A stretch of 12,928 bases of DNA from JACCTH01 sp035253825. GTDB taxonomy: Bacteria > Actinomycetota > Acidimicrobiia > Spongiisociales > ZC4RG35. This document shows positions 1-6,801 of the stretch, piece after piece. Below the pieces are notes generated by a model. It did not search any database and was not told the DNA's origin. It was given only the letters and a program-made list of their open reading frames with translations. The translations under genes were made by a program, and so were the position numbers. Location: positions 1-12,928 of the forward strand of contig DATFBM010000038.1 of the NCBI GenBank assembly GCA_035253825.1. The letters run 5' to 3'. Each line of letters opens with the position of its first letter. Position 1 is the first letter of the stretch.

Positions 1-94
1 CACTGCTCATCGCGTCGCAAAGTGTGCACCCAGGCGCCTCTTGCTATCCGGCCCATCCGCTATCTCAGACCTTCGCGCCGGACGTGTTAGTAGC

Positions 95-106
95 AAGCGA
101 TCACGG
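95..106 (+). promoter_or_regulatory. Candidate operator, AGCGATCAC variant, upstream of the transporter gene
   Basis: The 12-mer AAGCGATCACGG lies 34 bases before the transporter start codon. It shares the core AGCGATC with a family of near-palindromes found before the other catabolic genes in the window (best copy TAGCGATCGCTA at 3669-3680). This is one of the weaker members: the left half is intact but the right half is degraded. Calling it an operator is inference from recurrence and position. Confidence 0.3.
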
Positions 107-140
107 CACGGTTCCGCGTGAACATCCGAAAGGGACTGCC

Positions 141-1472
141 ATGTCCGAGACCGAGACCGAACTCGATCAGCAATTGTCGCCACCCACTACACAACCCAAG
201 CGGGTGTGGTTCTCCAGCTTCATCGGCGCCTCGATCGAGTTCTACGACTTCAGCATCTATGCCACCGCCTCTGCGGTGGTGTTTGCGCCGTTGTTCTTCA
301 GCCCGGCCCAGGCCTCCATCGGTATGGTTCTGTCCTTCGCCACACTCGCCGCCGGCTTTGTCGCGCGGCCGCTCGGTGCGGCCATCTTCGGACATTTCGG
401 GGACCGAATCGGACGGAAGACCACCCTGATTACCACGGTGCTGTTGATGGGTATCGCGACCGCCCTGATCGGAGTGCTACCCACCTACGACCAGGTAGGT
501 GTTCTTGCACCGCTGCTGTTGGTTCTGCTGCGCATCGTGCAGGGCATCTCAGTGGGCGGTGAATGGGGCGGCGCGGTGGTGATGACGACTGAGCATTCCT
601 CGACCAAGCGGCGATCGTTCATGGGGAGCGCCACGACAATGGGATCGTCCTTCGGCGGGCTCCTGGGATTCGGCGCATTCGCCGTCATGATTCCCTTATC
701 CGGCGACGATTTCGCCACTTGGGGATGGCGCATACCGTTCCTCGCGACCATCGCGCTCTTTGCGCTCGCGGTGTACATGCGCCTGCGCATCACCGAAAGT
801 CCGGTGATGGTGGAAGCTAGCCAGAACCGCGATCGCCGCGCCGCCCTGCCGATCAAGGTCGTGTTCGGCAAGCACAGCAAGGCTGTCGCCCTTGCCGCCG
901 GAGTATTCACCGGCCCGTTCATGGTGCAGTCATGCGTAGCAACATTCTTCATCTCATACGGTGTCAGCGAGCTCGGAATGAGCCGCCAGTTCCTGTTGAA
1001 CGCGTCGCTGATCGGTGTCCTGACGGTCTTCATTGGCATCCCGATTGGTGGTGTCATCGCCGACAAGTACGGACGTCGCCGCGTCCTTGCCGTCGGGGTC
1101 ACGCTTGCCACCGCGAACCTGTTCCTGCTGTTGCCGCTGTTCACCAGCGGTAGCCATACAGCCGTCATCGCGGCATTTGTCCTGGTGTATGCGTTCCACT
1201 CGTTGTGCATCTCCCCCATCGGGGCGCTCTACTCGGAGCTGTTCCCGACCGAGGTTCGATACACCGGCGTCTCGATGAGCTACCAGATCGCCTCGCTCGT
1301 CGCCGGCGGCCTCGGCCCCCTGGCCGCCTCGCTCTTGGTGGCCAACGGCCTCGGACTGGGCGCTGTGATCGCCATGCTGGTGGTCTTCTGCCTGCTGGCT
1401 GGATTGTCCATCCTGCGACTTCCCCGCACCGATGACGTCGATCTCCGCGACCCGGACCCCGTCGTGATCTGA
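141..1472 (+). CDS. MFS transporter, metabolite:H+ symporter (MHS) type
   Basis: A 443-residue inner-membrane transporter, probably a proton symporter for a carboxylate or related small metabolite. The N-terminal 20 residues are hydrophilic and about 12 hydrophobic segments follow. Visible MHS/MFS marks are SIEFYDF (31-37) in helix 1, the loop motif GHFGDRIGRK (84-93), GISVGGEWGG (135-144), WGWRIPF (195-201), the second-half loop GGVIADKYGRRR (303-314) and ELFPTEVRYTG (366-376). These match the ShiA/ProP/KgtP branch, whose members carry shikimate, betaine, dicarboxylates or aromatic acids. The substrate here is unknown. The ATG at 141 is chosen because GAAAGGG (128-134) lies six bases before it. 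An open frame back to 24 adds a non-hydrophobic stretch with no ribosome site. It is separated from the catabolic genes by 0.95 kb, but an operator-like motif upstream suggests shared control. Confidence 0.9.
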   Translation: MSETETELDQQLSPPTTQPKRVWFSSFIGASIEFYDFSIYATASAVVFAPLFFSPAQASIGMVLSFATLAAGFVARPLGAAIFGHFGDRIGRKTTLITTVLLMGIATALIGVLPTYDQVGVLAPLLLVLLRIVQGISVGGEWGGAVVMTTEHSSTKRRSFMGSATTMGSSFGGLLGFGAFAVMIPLSGDDFATWGWRIPFLATIALFALAVYMRLRITESPVMVEASQNRDRRAALPIKVVFGKHSKAVALAAGVFTGPFMVQSCVATFFISYGVSELGMSRQFLLNASLIGVLTVFIGIPIGGVIADKYGRRRVLAVGVTLATANLFLLLPLFTSGSHTAVIAAFVLVYAFHSLCISPIGALYSELFPTEVRYTGVSMSYQIASLVAGGLGPLAASLLVANGLGLGAVIAMLVVFCLLAGLSILRLPRTDDVDLRDPDPVVI

Positions 1473-1486
1473 ACATGCCCCTTGGT

Positions 1487-1509
1487 CGCGGTGACCCACT
1501 GTCACTGCG
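1487..1509 (+). terminator. Stem-loop after the transporter gene
   Basis: CGCGGTGAC and GTCACTGCG can pair over nine positions, including one G-U, around a five-base loop (CCACT). The hairpin starts 15 bases after the transporter stop codon. No T-run follows, so this would be a U-tract-less actinobacterial-type terminator at best. The call rests on position and stem quality. Confidence 0.4.
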
Positions 1510-2418
1510 GCCGAGAACGGAATCGGTCTCATAGGAGGATCGATATCCGTCGGCGATTGATTGAGAGTTCGTCCAGGAGAAAACGGTACGCGCGTTGGAA
1601 TGTCGACCCGCTTGCGGTGTTGGCCAAGCCGGCCACTGCCATCAGGCAACGCCCTCGCGCGCGCCACGTCATGGGGTGGATTCCGCGTCCTGTGGATGAC
1701 CACAAGTTTTCGCCGAAAACAGGTCGCCGATAGCACTTCAGGGGGTGCCCCGCCAACCAACAGGGAGCGCAGAAGCCCAGGGAAGTTCCGCGGATATCGT
1801 GCGGCTGCGGCATCGATCCGGACGCCCTGGTGGCGGTCGAGCCGTCCTGAGTCGAAACTTCCCGAGAAGGCGGCGAATTCTACGCTCGCCCGGTGAGGGT
1901 GTCAGGTTCAAATGGTGCTGCCACGCCTGCGACGCGCCGGGCGTGTTCTGACAGGCTTGAATTGGCTACACTGCAAGGTCGTTGCCATGACAATGCAGAC
2001 GAGGTCTGGAGCGGAGTCGAAGGTGTATTTGTTCGCTCGGATCCGACACGAATCTCGGATCGAGCGGTTGTCACTTCGAGGCGTTGGCGGAGCGGCATCA
2101 CGTGCATCGCCCTGTCCAAGCAGTACCTGCCGGGGACATTCGACAGCACGAAGATCGCCTGTGCGATGATCGACCACGCCTTCACCCCTGGCCTCCACAG
2201 CACCGGCAATGCGAGCCTGCAATATGACCTCGTTCGCCCTCCGTCGCACGCACCTCAGAATTTCGAGTGCACAGGGTTGATTGCGGTGCATTGGGCACGG
2301 AAGTGCGTGCCCTGGAAGGGATCAATCCCGGGGTTTTGCCCGCTCGGGCCAACTCCGTAGGTGGCGCAACACGAGATTGCGAATTGGCGTGCCAGTATCA
2401 CCCCAGTCACCGCGACGC
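1510..2418. other. About 0.9 kb with no recognisable gene
   Basis: Several frames stay open for 80-150 codons on both strands, but none gives a protein I recognise and none has a convincing ribosome site and start. A perfect Shine-Dalgarno AGGAGG (1533-1538) is followed by ATCGATATC, with no start codon at the usual distance, so it looks orphaned. The stretch lies between the converging ends of the transporter gene (+) and the reductase gene (-). It could be gene debris or spacer. Confidence 0.5.
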
Positions 2419-3651
2419 TCAGAGGCTTTGCTGCTCCTCGATAGCGGGCACTCGGCCGCCCAACTTTTCGGTGAGGCGATCGGCGGCAATCACTAGCTGT
2501 CTGGCGATAGCCTCGATCTCGCGGCCGCTGAGATTGTCGTCGAAACCACGCAGACCCAAAGCCAACACAACCTCGCCCTCTGCGCCGAAGACCGGCGAAC
2601 TCAGCAGCCTCACGTTATAGATCCCATCCACTTCGAGCTCGGGATCGAACAGCTCGGACGGAAGGGCTGCGATCAGTTCCAGCTCCCGAGCCTCTTCGTC
2701 AGTCCCGCCTCCGCGGGCCACCTCCCCCAAAACGCGCTCGAGCTGGTCGTAGGCCGAATGCCCGAGCGACACGGACCAGCGCCGCCGGCGCACCCGGGTG
2801 AGCTGGTGCACTGCCGAGGAAGACCGAGCCTCATCCGCCGGCATCCACCCAGTCAAATCAGGGTCATCCTCGGCCTCCCATGCCACTAGTCCGGCACCCA
2901 CCGGAAACGCCAGGGGCGCACGATATCCAAGCCGCGAGTGCGAGTACGACCTCGACGGTGCGTCAGAAAGTGCGGCAACCACGTAGTGGCCCTGCACCGC
3001 AACAGAGGCGTGTGCTTCCAAATCCAGCGCCTTCGCCAAGGTTTCCAATGTCGACCGCGCCCGACCGGCAAGCCGCAAGTGCTTGGTAAGGGCATCCTGC
3101 GGTGCCGCCATCAGTGACTTCGTCGCAAATCCTCCGTACCCGCCACGAAAGAACACCAACGGCGAGCCACTGCGGGACGAGTCCAGACAGGTCACCGACC
3201 CAACGGCAATGAGGTGGTCCCCGGCCTCGAGAACGGCCTCGATCCCGCAGTCGATCCACGCCAGCGCGCCCGGAATCAGAGGAAGACCACTGGGGGCAGA
3301 ATCCCACGCCAACCCCTCGAACTTGTCCCCTCCGGGAATCGCGAACCGGCGACAGATGTGGTCCTGGTTGGCGGACAGCACGCTCGCCACGAACCGCCCC
3401 GTCTCCAAGATGCGGGGGAAGGTGGTCGAGGTTCTTGCTGCCATGAAGGACACCAGTGGCGGGTTCAATGACACGGACGCCAGCGAGCCGACCGCCATAC
3501 CCAACATGACATCGTCAGACCCACGAGAGGCGATGATGGCCACTCCCGTCGGCAATTGGCCTAGGACGTCGCGGAAGTGACGCTCGTCGATACCCCTAGT
3601 AGGGCTCTTTACAATCGAGTCAGGCACTTCGACGCTCCCGTCAATCCTCAT
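2419..3651 (-). CDS. Flavin reductase fused to an IclR-type effector domain
   Basis: A 410-residue protein with two parts. Residues about 24-175 are a flavin reductase-like FMN-binding domain of the HpaC/HsaB kind: LPTGVAII (33-40), SLNPPLVSFM (61-70), FVASVLSANQDHICRRFA (87-104), GDHLIAVGSV (144-153) and PLVFFRGGYGGF (164-175). It should supply reduced flavin to the monooxygenase encoded just upstream. Residues about 190-398 resemble the IclR ligand-binding domain: linker helix LETLAKALDLEAHASVAVQG, then LGYRAPLAFPVGAGLVAW (241-258), LTRVRRRRWSVSLG (284-297) and SSPVFGAEGEVVLALGLRGF (351-370). The IclR helix-turn-helix is absent; the reductase sits in its place. Usual reductases have 160-190 residues. 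The ATG at 3651 has AGGAAGG upstream (complement of 3663-3669). A longer open frame reaches 3915, but its extra 88 residues look non-coding and have no ribosome site. A perfect 12-base palindrome lies against the ribosome site. Confidence 0.85.
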   Translation of the reverse strand: MRIDGSVEVPDSIVKSPTRGIDERHFRDVLGQLPTGVAIIASRGSDDVMLGMAVGSLASVSLNPPLVSFMAARTSTTFPRILETGRFVASVLSANQDHICRRFAIPGGDKFEGLAWDSAPSGLPLIPGALAWIDCGIEAVLEAGDHLIAVGSVTCLDSSRSGSPLVFFRGGYGGFATKSLMAAPQDALTKHLRLAGRARSTLETLAKALDLEAHASVAVQGHYVVAALSDAPSRSYSHSRLGYRAPLAFPVGAGLVAWEAEDDPDLTGWMPADEARSSSAVHQLTRVRRRRWSVSLGHSAYDQLERVLGEVARGGGTDEEARELELIAALPSELFDPELEVDGIYNVRLLSSPVFGAEGEVVLALGLRGFDDNLSGREIEAIARQLVIAADRLTEKLGGRVPAIEEQQSL

Positions 3652-3668
3652 TGTTGTGGCAGCCTTCC

Positions 3669-3680
3669 TAGCGATCGCTA
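3669..3680. promoter_or_regulatory. Perfect 12-bp palindrome TAGCGATCGCTA, candidate operator
   Basis: This is the best copy of the recurring AGCGATCGCT motif. It lies 17 bases upstream of the reductase start codon and touches the Shine-Dalgarno (complement of 3663-3669) by one base, within the 232-base gap between the monooxygenase and reductase genes. On the minus strand TTGACG lies just upstream and could be a -35 element, but no good -10 is visible. A repressor bound here would block transcription into, or translation of, the reductase gene. Regulator identity is unknown. Confidence 0.45.
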
Positions 3681-3883
3681 ACTCGTCAATTGCGGGAGGC
3701 GCTCGATGCCGATTCTCCGACGCGAGTGCCCGACCGCGCCCGAGCGCGGCCTCACGACCACGCCGCTGGAACCGGCACACGGATACCGAGGGGCCAATCA
3801 GCAAATTCCGGTCGTCCTGCGGAACTCCTGGCCACGACGAATCATCCTCCGCGGCAGGGCAACCAATTGCCCTCGCCAAAGCA

Positions 3884-5122
3884 CTACCGGAAGTCGGGAA
3901 GAACCTTATCGGCAAACAGCTCCAGCTGACGCTTCTGTTCGTCGACGCCTACGTTGCCCTGGGCGTAGAAGGTCCACGAGAACCAGTCGAGCTCGCCGTC
4001 GTTGCCGTGAATTCCGTGCAGGTCCTCCACCTGCCGACGCACGTCGTCGGGAGTCCCGGCGAGAAGATGGCCCGCATCCAAGAGACGCTGCGCGGTTGCG
4101 TATTTGTCCTTGAGCTGCACGAACTGGCCCGGCGGGTCACTCTCCATCCGAAACGGCTCCATGAAGCCGAATTTTCCGAAGTAGTTCCAGAAGTCCCATC
4201 CAGCGGTGTTCGCAGCGTGTTCCATAGCTTCCTCGAAGGAGTTGCCGAGCGCGACGAGTCTAACTGCGCCGACCTTGTCGCCAAGGCCAGCCTCGTGACC
4301 AGCCTCCTGGAGGTACCGCTGGTAATTGCGGCAGAGCTCGGCAAACTTCTCAGGCTTGCTCTCGAGCATGACGGCGGTGAAACCTCGGCGAGCCGCCTCG
4401 ATCATCGTCGCAGGGCTACCGGAGACCGGGATGAACATCTCCGGATGGGGCTTGGTAAGCGGCGCCGGAATAACGCCTACCTTCTGCACGACGCCATCTT
4501 CGTCGACCTCACCCTCAGCACCCCACGCACGAGTGATCTCATGGCCGGCCCAACCTCCGATTCCCTCGAGCGGGTATGGAATTTTAAAGTGCTTGCCTTC
4601 GTAGCGGAAGGCATCCTCGGTAAGGGCTTTCATCACGATGTCGAGGTGCTCGTTGAAGATCTCGCGGTTCGCTACATCCGATTCACGATCGGTCACGCTT
4701 GATGCAGCCAACTCGGTCTGCATGAGGGTCTGCATCCATCGCTTCTGGTAGCCCCGCGCAAACCCGATCTTGACCCGTCCCGGGTAGAGGTTGTCGAAGA
4801 TGGCGATGTCCTCGGCGACGTGGATTGGGTTACGCGCGGGGAGGACCATCGAGTGCGGCATAAATGCGATTTGCTTGGTCATCGCCGCCAGCTTGCTGTA
4901 GAGCAGCATCGAGTTCGGAGACATCACCAAGCCCTCGTTGTGCAAATGATGCTCAGGCACCGAGAAGCTGTCGTAGCCGAGTTCGTCAGCAAAAACGACC
5001 ATCTCTTCCAACTCGCGCAGCATCTGCTGATACTTTTCGGTGTTGCGCGCGATGGGGCGCAACCGAACGCGCTCCTCGTTGGTCGCGGGGACCTTCAGCG
5101 CGGTATGAATGTTGACCTTCAT
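3884..5122 (-). CDS. LLM-class flavin-dependent monooxygenase (luciferase-like)
   Basis: A 412-residue cytosolic enzyme of the bacterial-luciferase-like superfamily. These TIM-barrel proteins use reduced FMN and O2 to oxygenate ketones, aldehydes, sulfonates or terpenoids. Family marks: N-terminal strand MKVNIHTAL, FADELGYDSFSVPEHH (44-59), PARNPIHVAEDIAIFDNLYPGRVKIGFARGY (95-125), FNEHLDIVMKAL (156-167), FIPVSGSPATMIEAARRGF (230-248), and near the end LLAGTPDDV (353-361). An insert around 187-222 lengthens it compared with the usual 330-380 residues. ATG at 5122 has AGGAG seven bases upstream (complement of 5130-5134). The reductase for such two-component systems follows in the same direction after 232 bases. 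Next to a lactonase-like hydrolase and a CoA ligase, a type II Baeyer-Villiger role is the most economical guess, but the substrate is unknown. Confidence 0.9.
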   Translation of the reverse strand: MKVNIHTALKVPATNEERVRLRPIARNTEKYQQMLRELEEMVVFADELGYDSFSVPEHHLHNEGLVMSPNSMLLYSKLAAMTKQIAFMPHSMVLPARNPIHVAEDIAIFDNLYPGRVKIGFARGYQKRWMQTLMQTELAASSVTDRESDVANREIFNEHLDIVMKALTEDAFRYEGKHFKIPYPLEGIGGWAGHEITRAWGAEGEVDEDGVVQKVGVIPAPLTKPHPEMFIPVSGSPATMIEAARRGFTAVMLESKPEKFAELCRNYQRYLQEAGHEAGLGDKVGAVRLVALGNSFEEAMEHAANTAGWDFWNYFGKFGFMEPFRMESDPPGQFVQLKDKYATAQRLLDAGHLLAGTPDDVRRQVEDLHGIHGNDGELDWFSWTFYAQGNVGVDEQKRQLELFADKVLPDFR

Positions 5123-5130
5123 GATCGCTC
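5119..5130 (-). promoter_or_regulatory. AGCGATC half-site between ribosome site and start of the monooxygenase gene
   Basis: On the minus strand GAGCGATCATGA runs from the Shine-Dalgarno into the start codon. It keeps the AGCGATC left half of the motif seen before the neighbouring genes but not the right half. It could be a weak operator or chance. Confidence 0.2.
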
Positions 5131-5141
5131 TCCTAGTTCTG

Positions 5142-5237
5142 TTAGTTGAACTCCCCGACGCCGCGGATCGCGTCGCTGTTCACGGCTGCTTGAATGCCGT
5201 CATTGATGTCGGCCAGTGAATAGGCTTGGAGCAAAAG
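5142..5237 (-). pseudogene. C-terminal remnant of a zinc-type (MDR) alcohol dehydrogenase
   Basis: Read leftwards from 5237, 31 codons end at TAA (5142-5144) and give LLLQAYSLADINDGIQAAV followed by NSDAIRGVGEFN. The pattern YSL-x-(D/E)-IN-(D/E) followed by a GxxIRGV-hydrophobic-F end is the usual last helix and strand of medium-chain zinc alcohol dehydrogenases. An in-frame TAA (5238-5240) stops the frame upstream, and nothing further upstream resembles the rest of such an enzyme. It ends 20 bases before the monooxygenase start codon. I read it as the tail of a deleted dehydrogenase gene that once preceded the monooxygenase. Such an enzyme would fit a route that oxidises an alcohol to the ketone before oxygenation. 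The match is short, so confidence is moderate. Confidence 0.5.
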
Positions 5238-5331
5238 TTATTCCGCAGCGAAACCTCTGGATAGATGCCAGGTGCGCACCGCGAGGAACTACGCAGTAGT
5301 GCTCAGATTTCGCGGGCCTGTCGAGGTTAAC

Positions 5332-6165
5332 TTACGCGTAGTAGGCAGGTAGCGGCGAGTGCTCGAGCCATTGGACTGGATCGTGGCTGAAAATGACCGT
5401 TGCGCCGGTCTTCCGCGCAATGTTGTGGAGCTTCTCCACCGATGCAGCGGCCTCGCGATTCGACACAGTCATCGGCGGCAGCGACTTCTTCTCCCAAACG
5501 TCTTTGTCCGAAACAGCATCGCCGGTGACGAGGAATGTCCGTCCCGACTGCGGAAGCGTGATCTCGAACGACTGATGCCCTGGCGTATGTCCGTAGGTCT
5601 TCCACACCCGGACCACCCCGTCGCCATACAGGTCGAAGCCATCCTCGTCATCTCCCAGAAATGTCCATGGAATGTCCGGAGAGTTGAAGTCCTCCTCGAT
5701 GTAGGACGGGCGGTAGAACCAATCGGGGCTACGTGCATAGTCGTACTCTTCTCGCCTCGCGAGCACAGACGCGTTCGGGAAACTCCCGATGTCCGACATT
5801 GCCCCGGTGTGGTCGTGGTGAAGATGCGTCTGCAGTATCCACTTCACCGACTCGGGGGCAATTCCTAGGTCTCGCAACTGCAGGGCGCAAGCGTCTTCTG
5901 CCTTCATCGTCGGCCACACCACGTCGACGATCGGGCCCCACCGCTTCCGGGGGTCACGTGCCACCTCGGGCGCGTTGCCACCATCGATGACGATGTTGCC
6001 CAAAGGGTGCGTCAGGACGTACCACTGAACGGGGATCGAGCACTCCTGCGGGCTCTTCGGGTAAATCATGAGCTCACCGCACCGGATGACGTATAAGCGG
6101 ATATCCGGAAGGCCCCGATCGGCGACGGGAGCTACTTCGGACAGTTCACTCTGGTCAACGCTCAT
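5332..6165 (-). CDS. Metallo-beta-lactamase-fold hydrolase, lactonase-like (AttM/BlcC/AiiA group)
   Basis: A 277-residue protein with no signal peptide. The dinuclear metal site is complete: HLHHDH (114-119; H114, H116, D118, H119), H193 or H197 in GHTPGH (192-197), D216 in TGDAV, and H261 in FSHDP. The N-terminal part, with QWYVLTHPLGNIVIDGGNAPEVARDP (47-72), is the typical opening of the N-acyl-homoserine/gamma-butyrolactone lactonase group, which hydrolyses lactone rings in the cytosol. ATG at 6165 has GGAGA eight bases upstream (complement of 6174-6178). The frame is open to 6336, but that extension has no ribosome site and no family resemblance. It is first of the leftward gene set and divergent from the CoA ligase. 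A catabolic lactonase opening a monooxygenase-made ring fits the neighbours better than quorum quenching, but this is inferred. Confidence 0.88.
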   Translation of the reverse strand: MSVDQSELSEVAPVADRGLPDIRLYVIRCGELMIYPKSPQECSIPVQWYVLTHPLGNIVIDGGNAPEVARDPRKRWGPIVDVVWPTMKAEDACALQLRDLGIAPESVKWILQTHLHHDHTGAMSDIGSFPNASVLARREEYDYARSPDWFYRPSYIEEDFNSPDIPWTFLGDDEDGFDLYGDGVVRVWKTYGHTPGHQSFEITLPQSGRTFLVTGDAVSDKDVWEKKSLPPMTVSNREAAASVEKLHNIARKTGATVIFSHDPVQWLEHSPLPAYYA

Positions 6166-6260
6166 CTTCACTGTCTCCGTGGCTGTGTCGTTGTTGAGGG
6201 TGATTGGTTCACGGTCGCGCCTCTCGATCGGAAGAGCAGACGGCGAACCCCGCTCCACTC

Positions 6261-6272
6261 GAGCGATCGCGA
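6261..6272. promoter_or_regulatory. Candidate operator GAGCGATCGCGA upstream of the hydrolase gene
   Basis: It contains the perfect 8-base palindrome GCGATCGC preceded by A, as in the other copies. It lies about 95 bases upstream of the hydrolase start codon, a position compatible with its promoter. Function is inferred from recurrence. Confidence 0.3.
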
Positions 6273-6552
6273 CTGCCAGCCGGTTGGCATGCCGACAGGT
6301 GGCCGGTGCCCGGGCACCATCGAGCTCGACGCGCAAGCCGCGAACAGTCAGGCTTGCGAAACGCCGCCCCGAGACTGAGCGGTGGCGATGTTCTATGTCC
6401 CGTCGACTCAGTCGTGAAAGGTGCGCTGTTCATCAATGGACGGAGGGCCCGCGAGCCCTGGACTCCCCAACCCACCGCCATTCCTGACCCATGACCCTCC
6501 AGGGTCACCGCGAGAAGTAACGCTAATCACACTACCGAAGGCTGTCAATAGC

Positions 6553-6564
6553 TAGTGATCGCTA
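6553..6564. promoter_or_regulatory. Candidate operator, near-palindrome TAGTGATCGCTA
   Basis: It differs from the perfect palindrome at 3669-3680 by one base and sits in the A/T-rich centre of the divergent intergenic region. From there it could control both directions. It is the second-best copy of the motif. Confidence 0.4.
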
Positions 6565-6619
6565 AGTGAGACGGTTGTCGATTCTGGCGAGAATGGCTTC
6601 TTGCCTGTAAAATCGGCCC

Positions 6620-6649
6620 TTGACGGCTCCCACCAGAAGGCAATAGCTT
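6620..6649 (+). promoter_or_regulatory. Possible sigma-70-like promoter of the CoA-ligase operon
   Basis: TTGACG (6620-6625) resembles a -35 element. TAGCTT (6644-6649), 18 bases downstream, is a poor -10. An alternative -10 is TAAAAT at 6608-6613, preceded by TG, but it lacks a good -35. The near-palindrome GAGCGTTCGCTC at 6657-6668 would overlap the transcription start. Low confidence. Confidence 0.22.
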
Positions 6650-6656
6650 GATTGCC

Positions 6657-6668
6657 GAGCGTTCGCTC
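6657..6668. promoter_or_regulatory. Candidate operator, near-palindrome GAGCGTTCGCTC
   Basis: The arms GAGCG and CGCTC are perfectly complementary around a TT centre. It follows the same AGCG-NN-CGCT plan as 3669-3680 and 6553-6564 and lies about 135 bases upstream of the CoA-ligase start, just past the possible promoter. TetR-family operators in actinomycetes often have this form, but no regulator gene is in the window. Confidence 0.35.
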
Positions 6669-6801
6669 AGTCTCTGGCCGTTCATGCGGGTTTCTGCTTT
6701 ACGTCAGCCCGAGACGGTGCCCTGTGATGACCGCAGTAGTGCGACTCGCGCAACCAGGTCCGCGAACAGCTCTTCGTGTAATCGATGAGAAAGGCGTGCC
6801 G

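Larger units (their letters stand above)
6166..6801. other. Divergent intergenic regulatory region
   Basis: These 636 bases separate the leftward hydrolase gene from the rightward CoA-ligase gene, and hold no gene I can support. They contain three members of the AGCGATCGCT-like motif (6261-6272, 6553-6564 and 6657-6668), an A/T-rich patch around 6535-6570 and 6606-6615 that stands out from the GC-rich surroundings, and a possible promoter for the rightward operon. The sequence CAATAGCT recurs at 6546-6553 and 6641-6648, each time shortly before one of the near-palindromes. Confidence 0.55.

Noticed and set aside
485..1760. Long minus-strand open frames (244 and 268 codons) opposite the transporter gene
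   Set aside because: Their composition (Arg/Pro/Ser-rich) and lack of family resemblance mark them as antisense shadows of a clear membrane-protein gene.
1893..2360. Open frame of 155 codons (and opposing frames of 109-127 codons) in the gap
   Set aside because: No recognisable motif, no convincing ribosome site, and competing frames on both strands of similar length. I could not support any as a gene.
3652..3915. An 88-codon N-terminal extension of the reductase
   Set aside because: It overlaps the end of the monooxygenase gene, is Arg/Ser-rich without pattern, and would bury the ribosome site and palindrome before the ATG at 3651.
3656..4702. A 348-codon open frame on the plus strand
   Set aside because: It lies opposite the monooxygenase gene, has no ribosome site and resembles no family. 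High-GC codon bias opens the antisense frame.
5332..6165. Reading the hydrolase as a quorum-quenching enzyme
   Set aside because: The fold group includes AHL lactonases, but no quorum-sensing gene is nearby. The catabolic neighbours favour a pathway lactonase, so only the family was called.
6652..6801. A 50-codon N-terminal extension of the CoA ligase from a TTG
   Set aside because: The family begins close to the ATG at 6802, which has a good ribosome site. The extension covers the candidate operator at 6657-6668 and has no domain resemblance.
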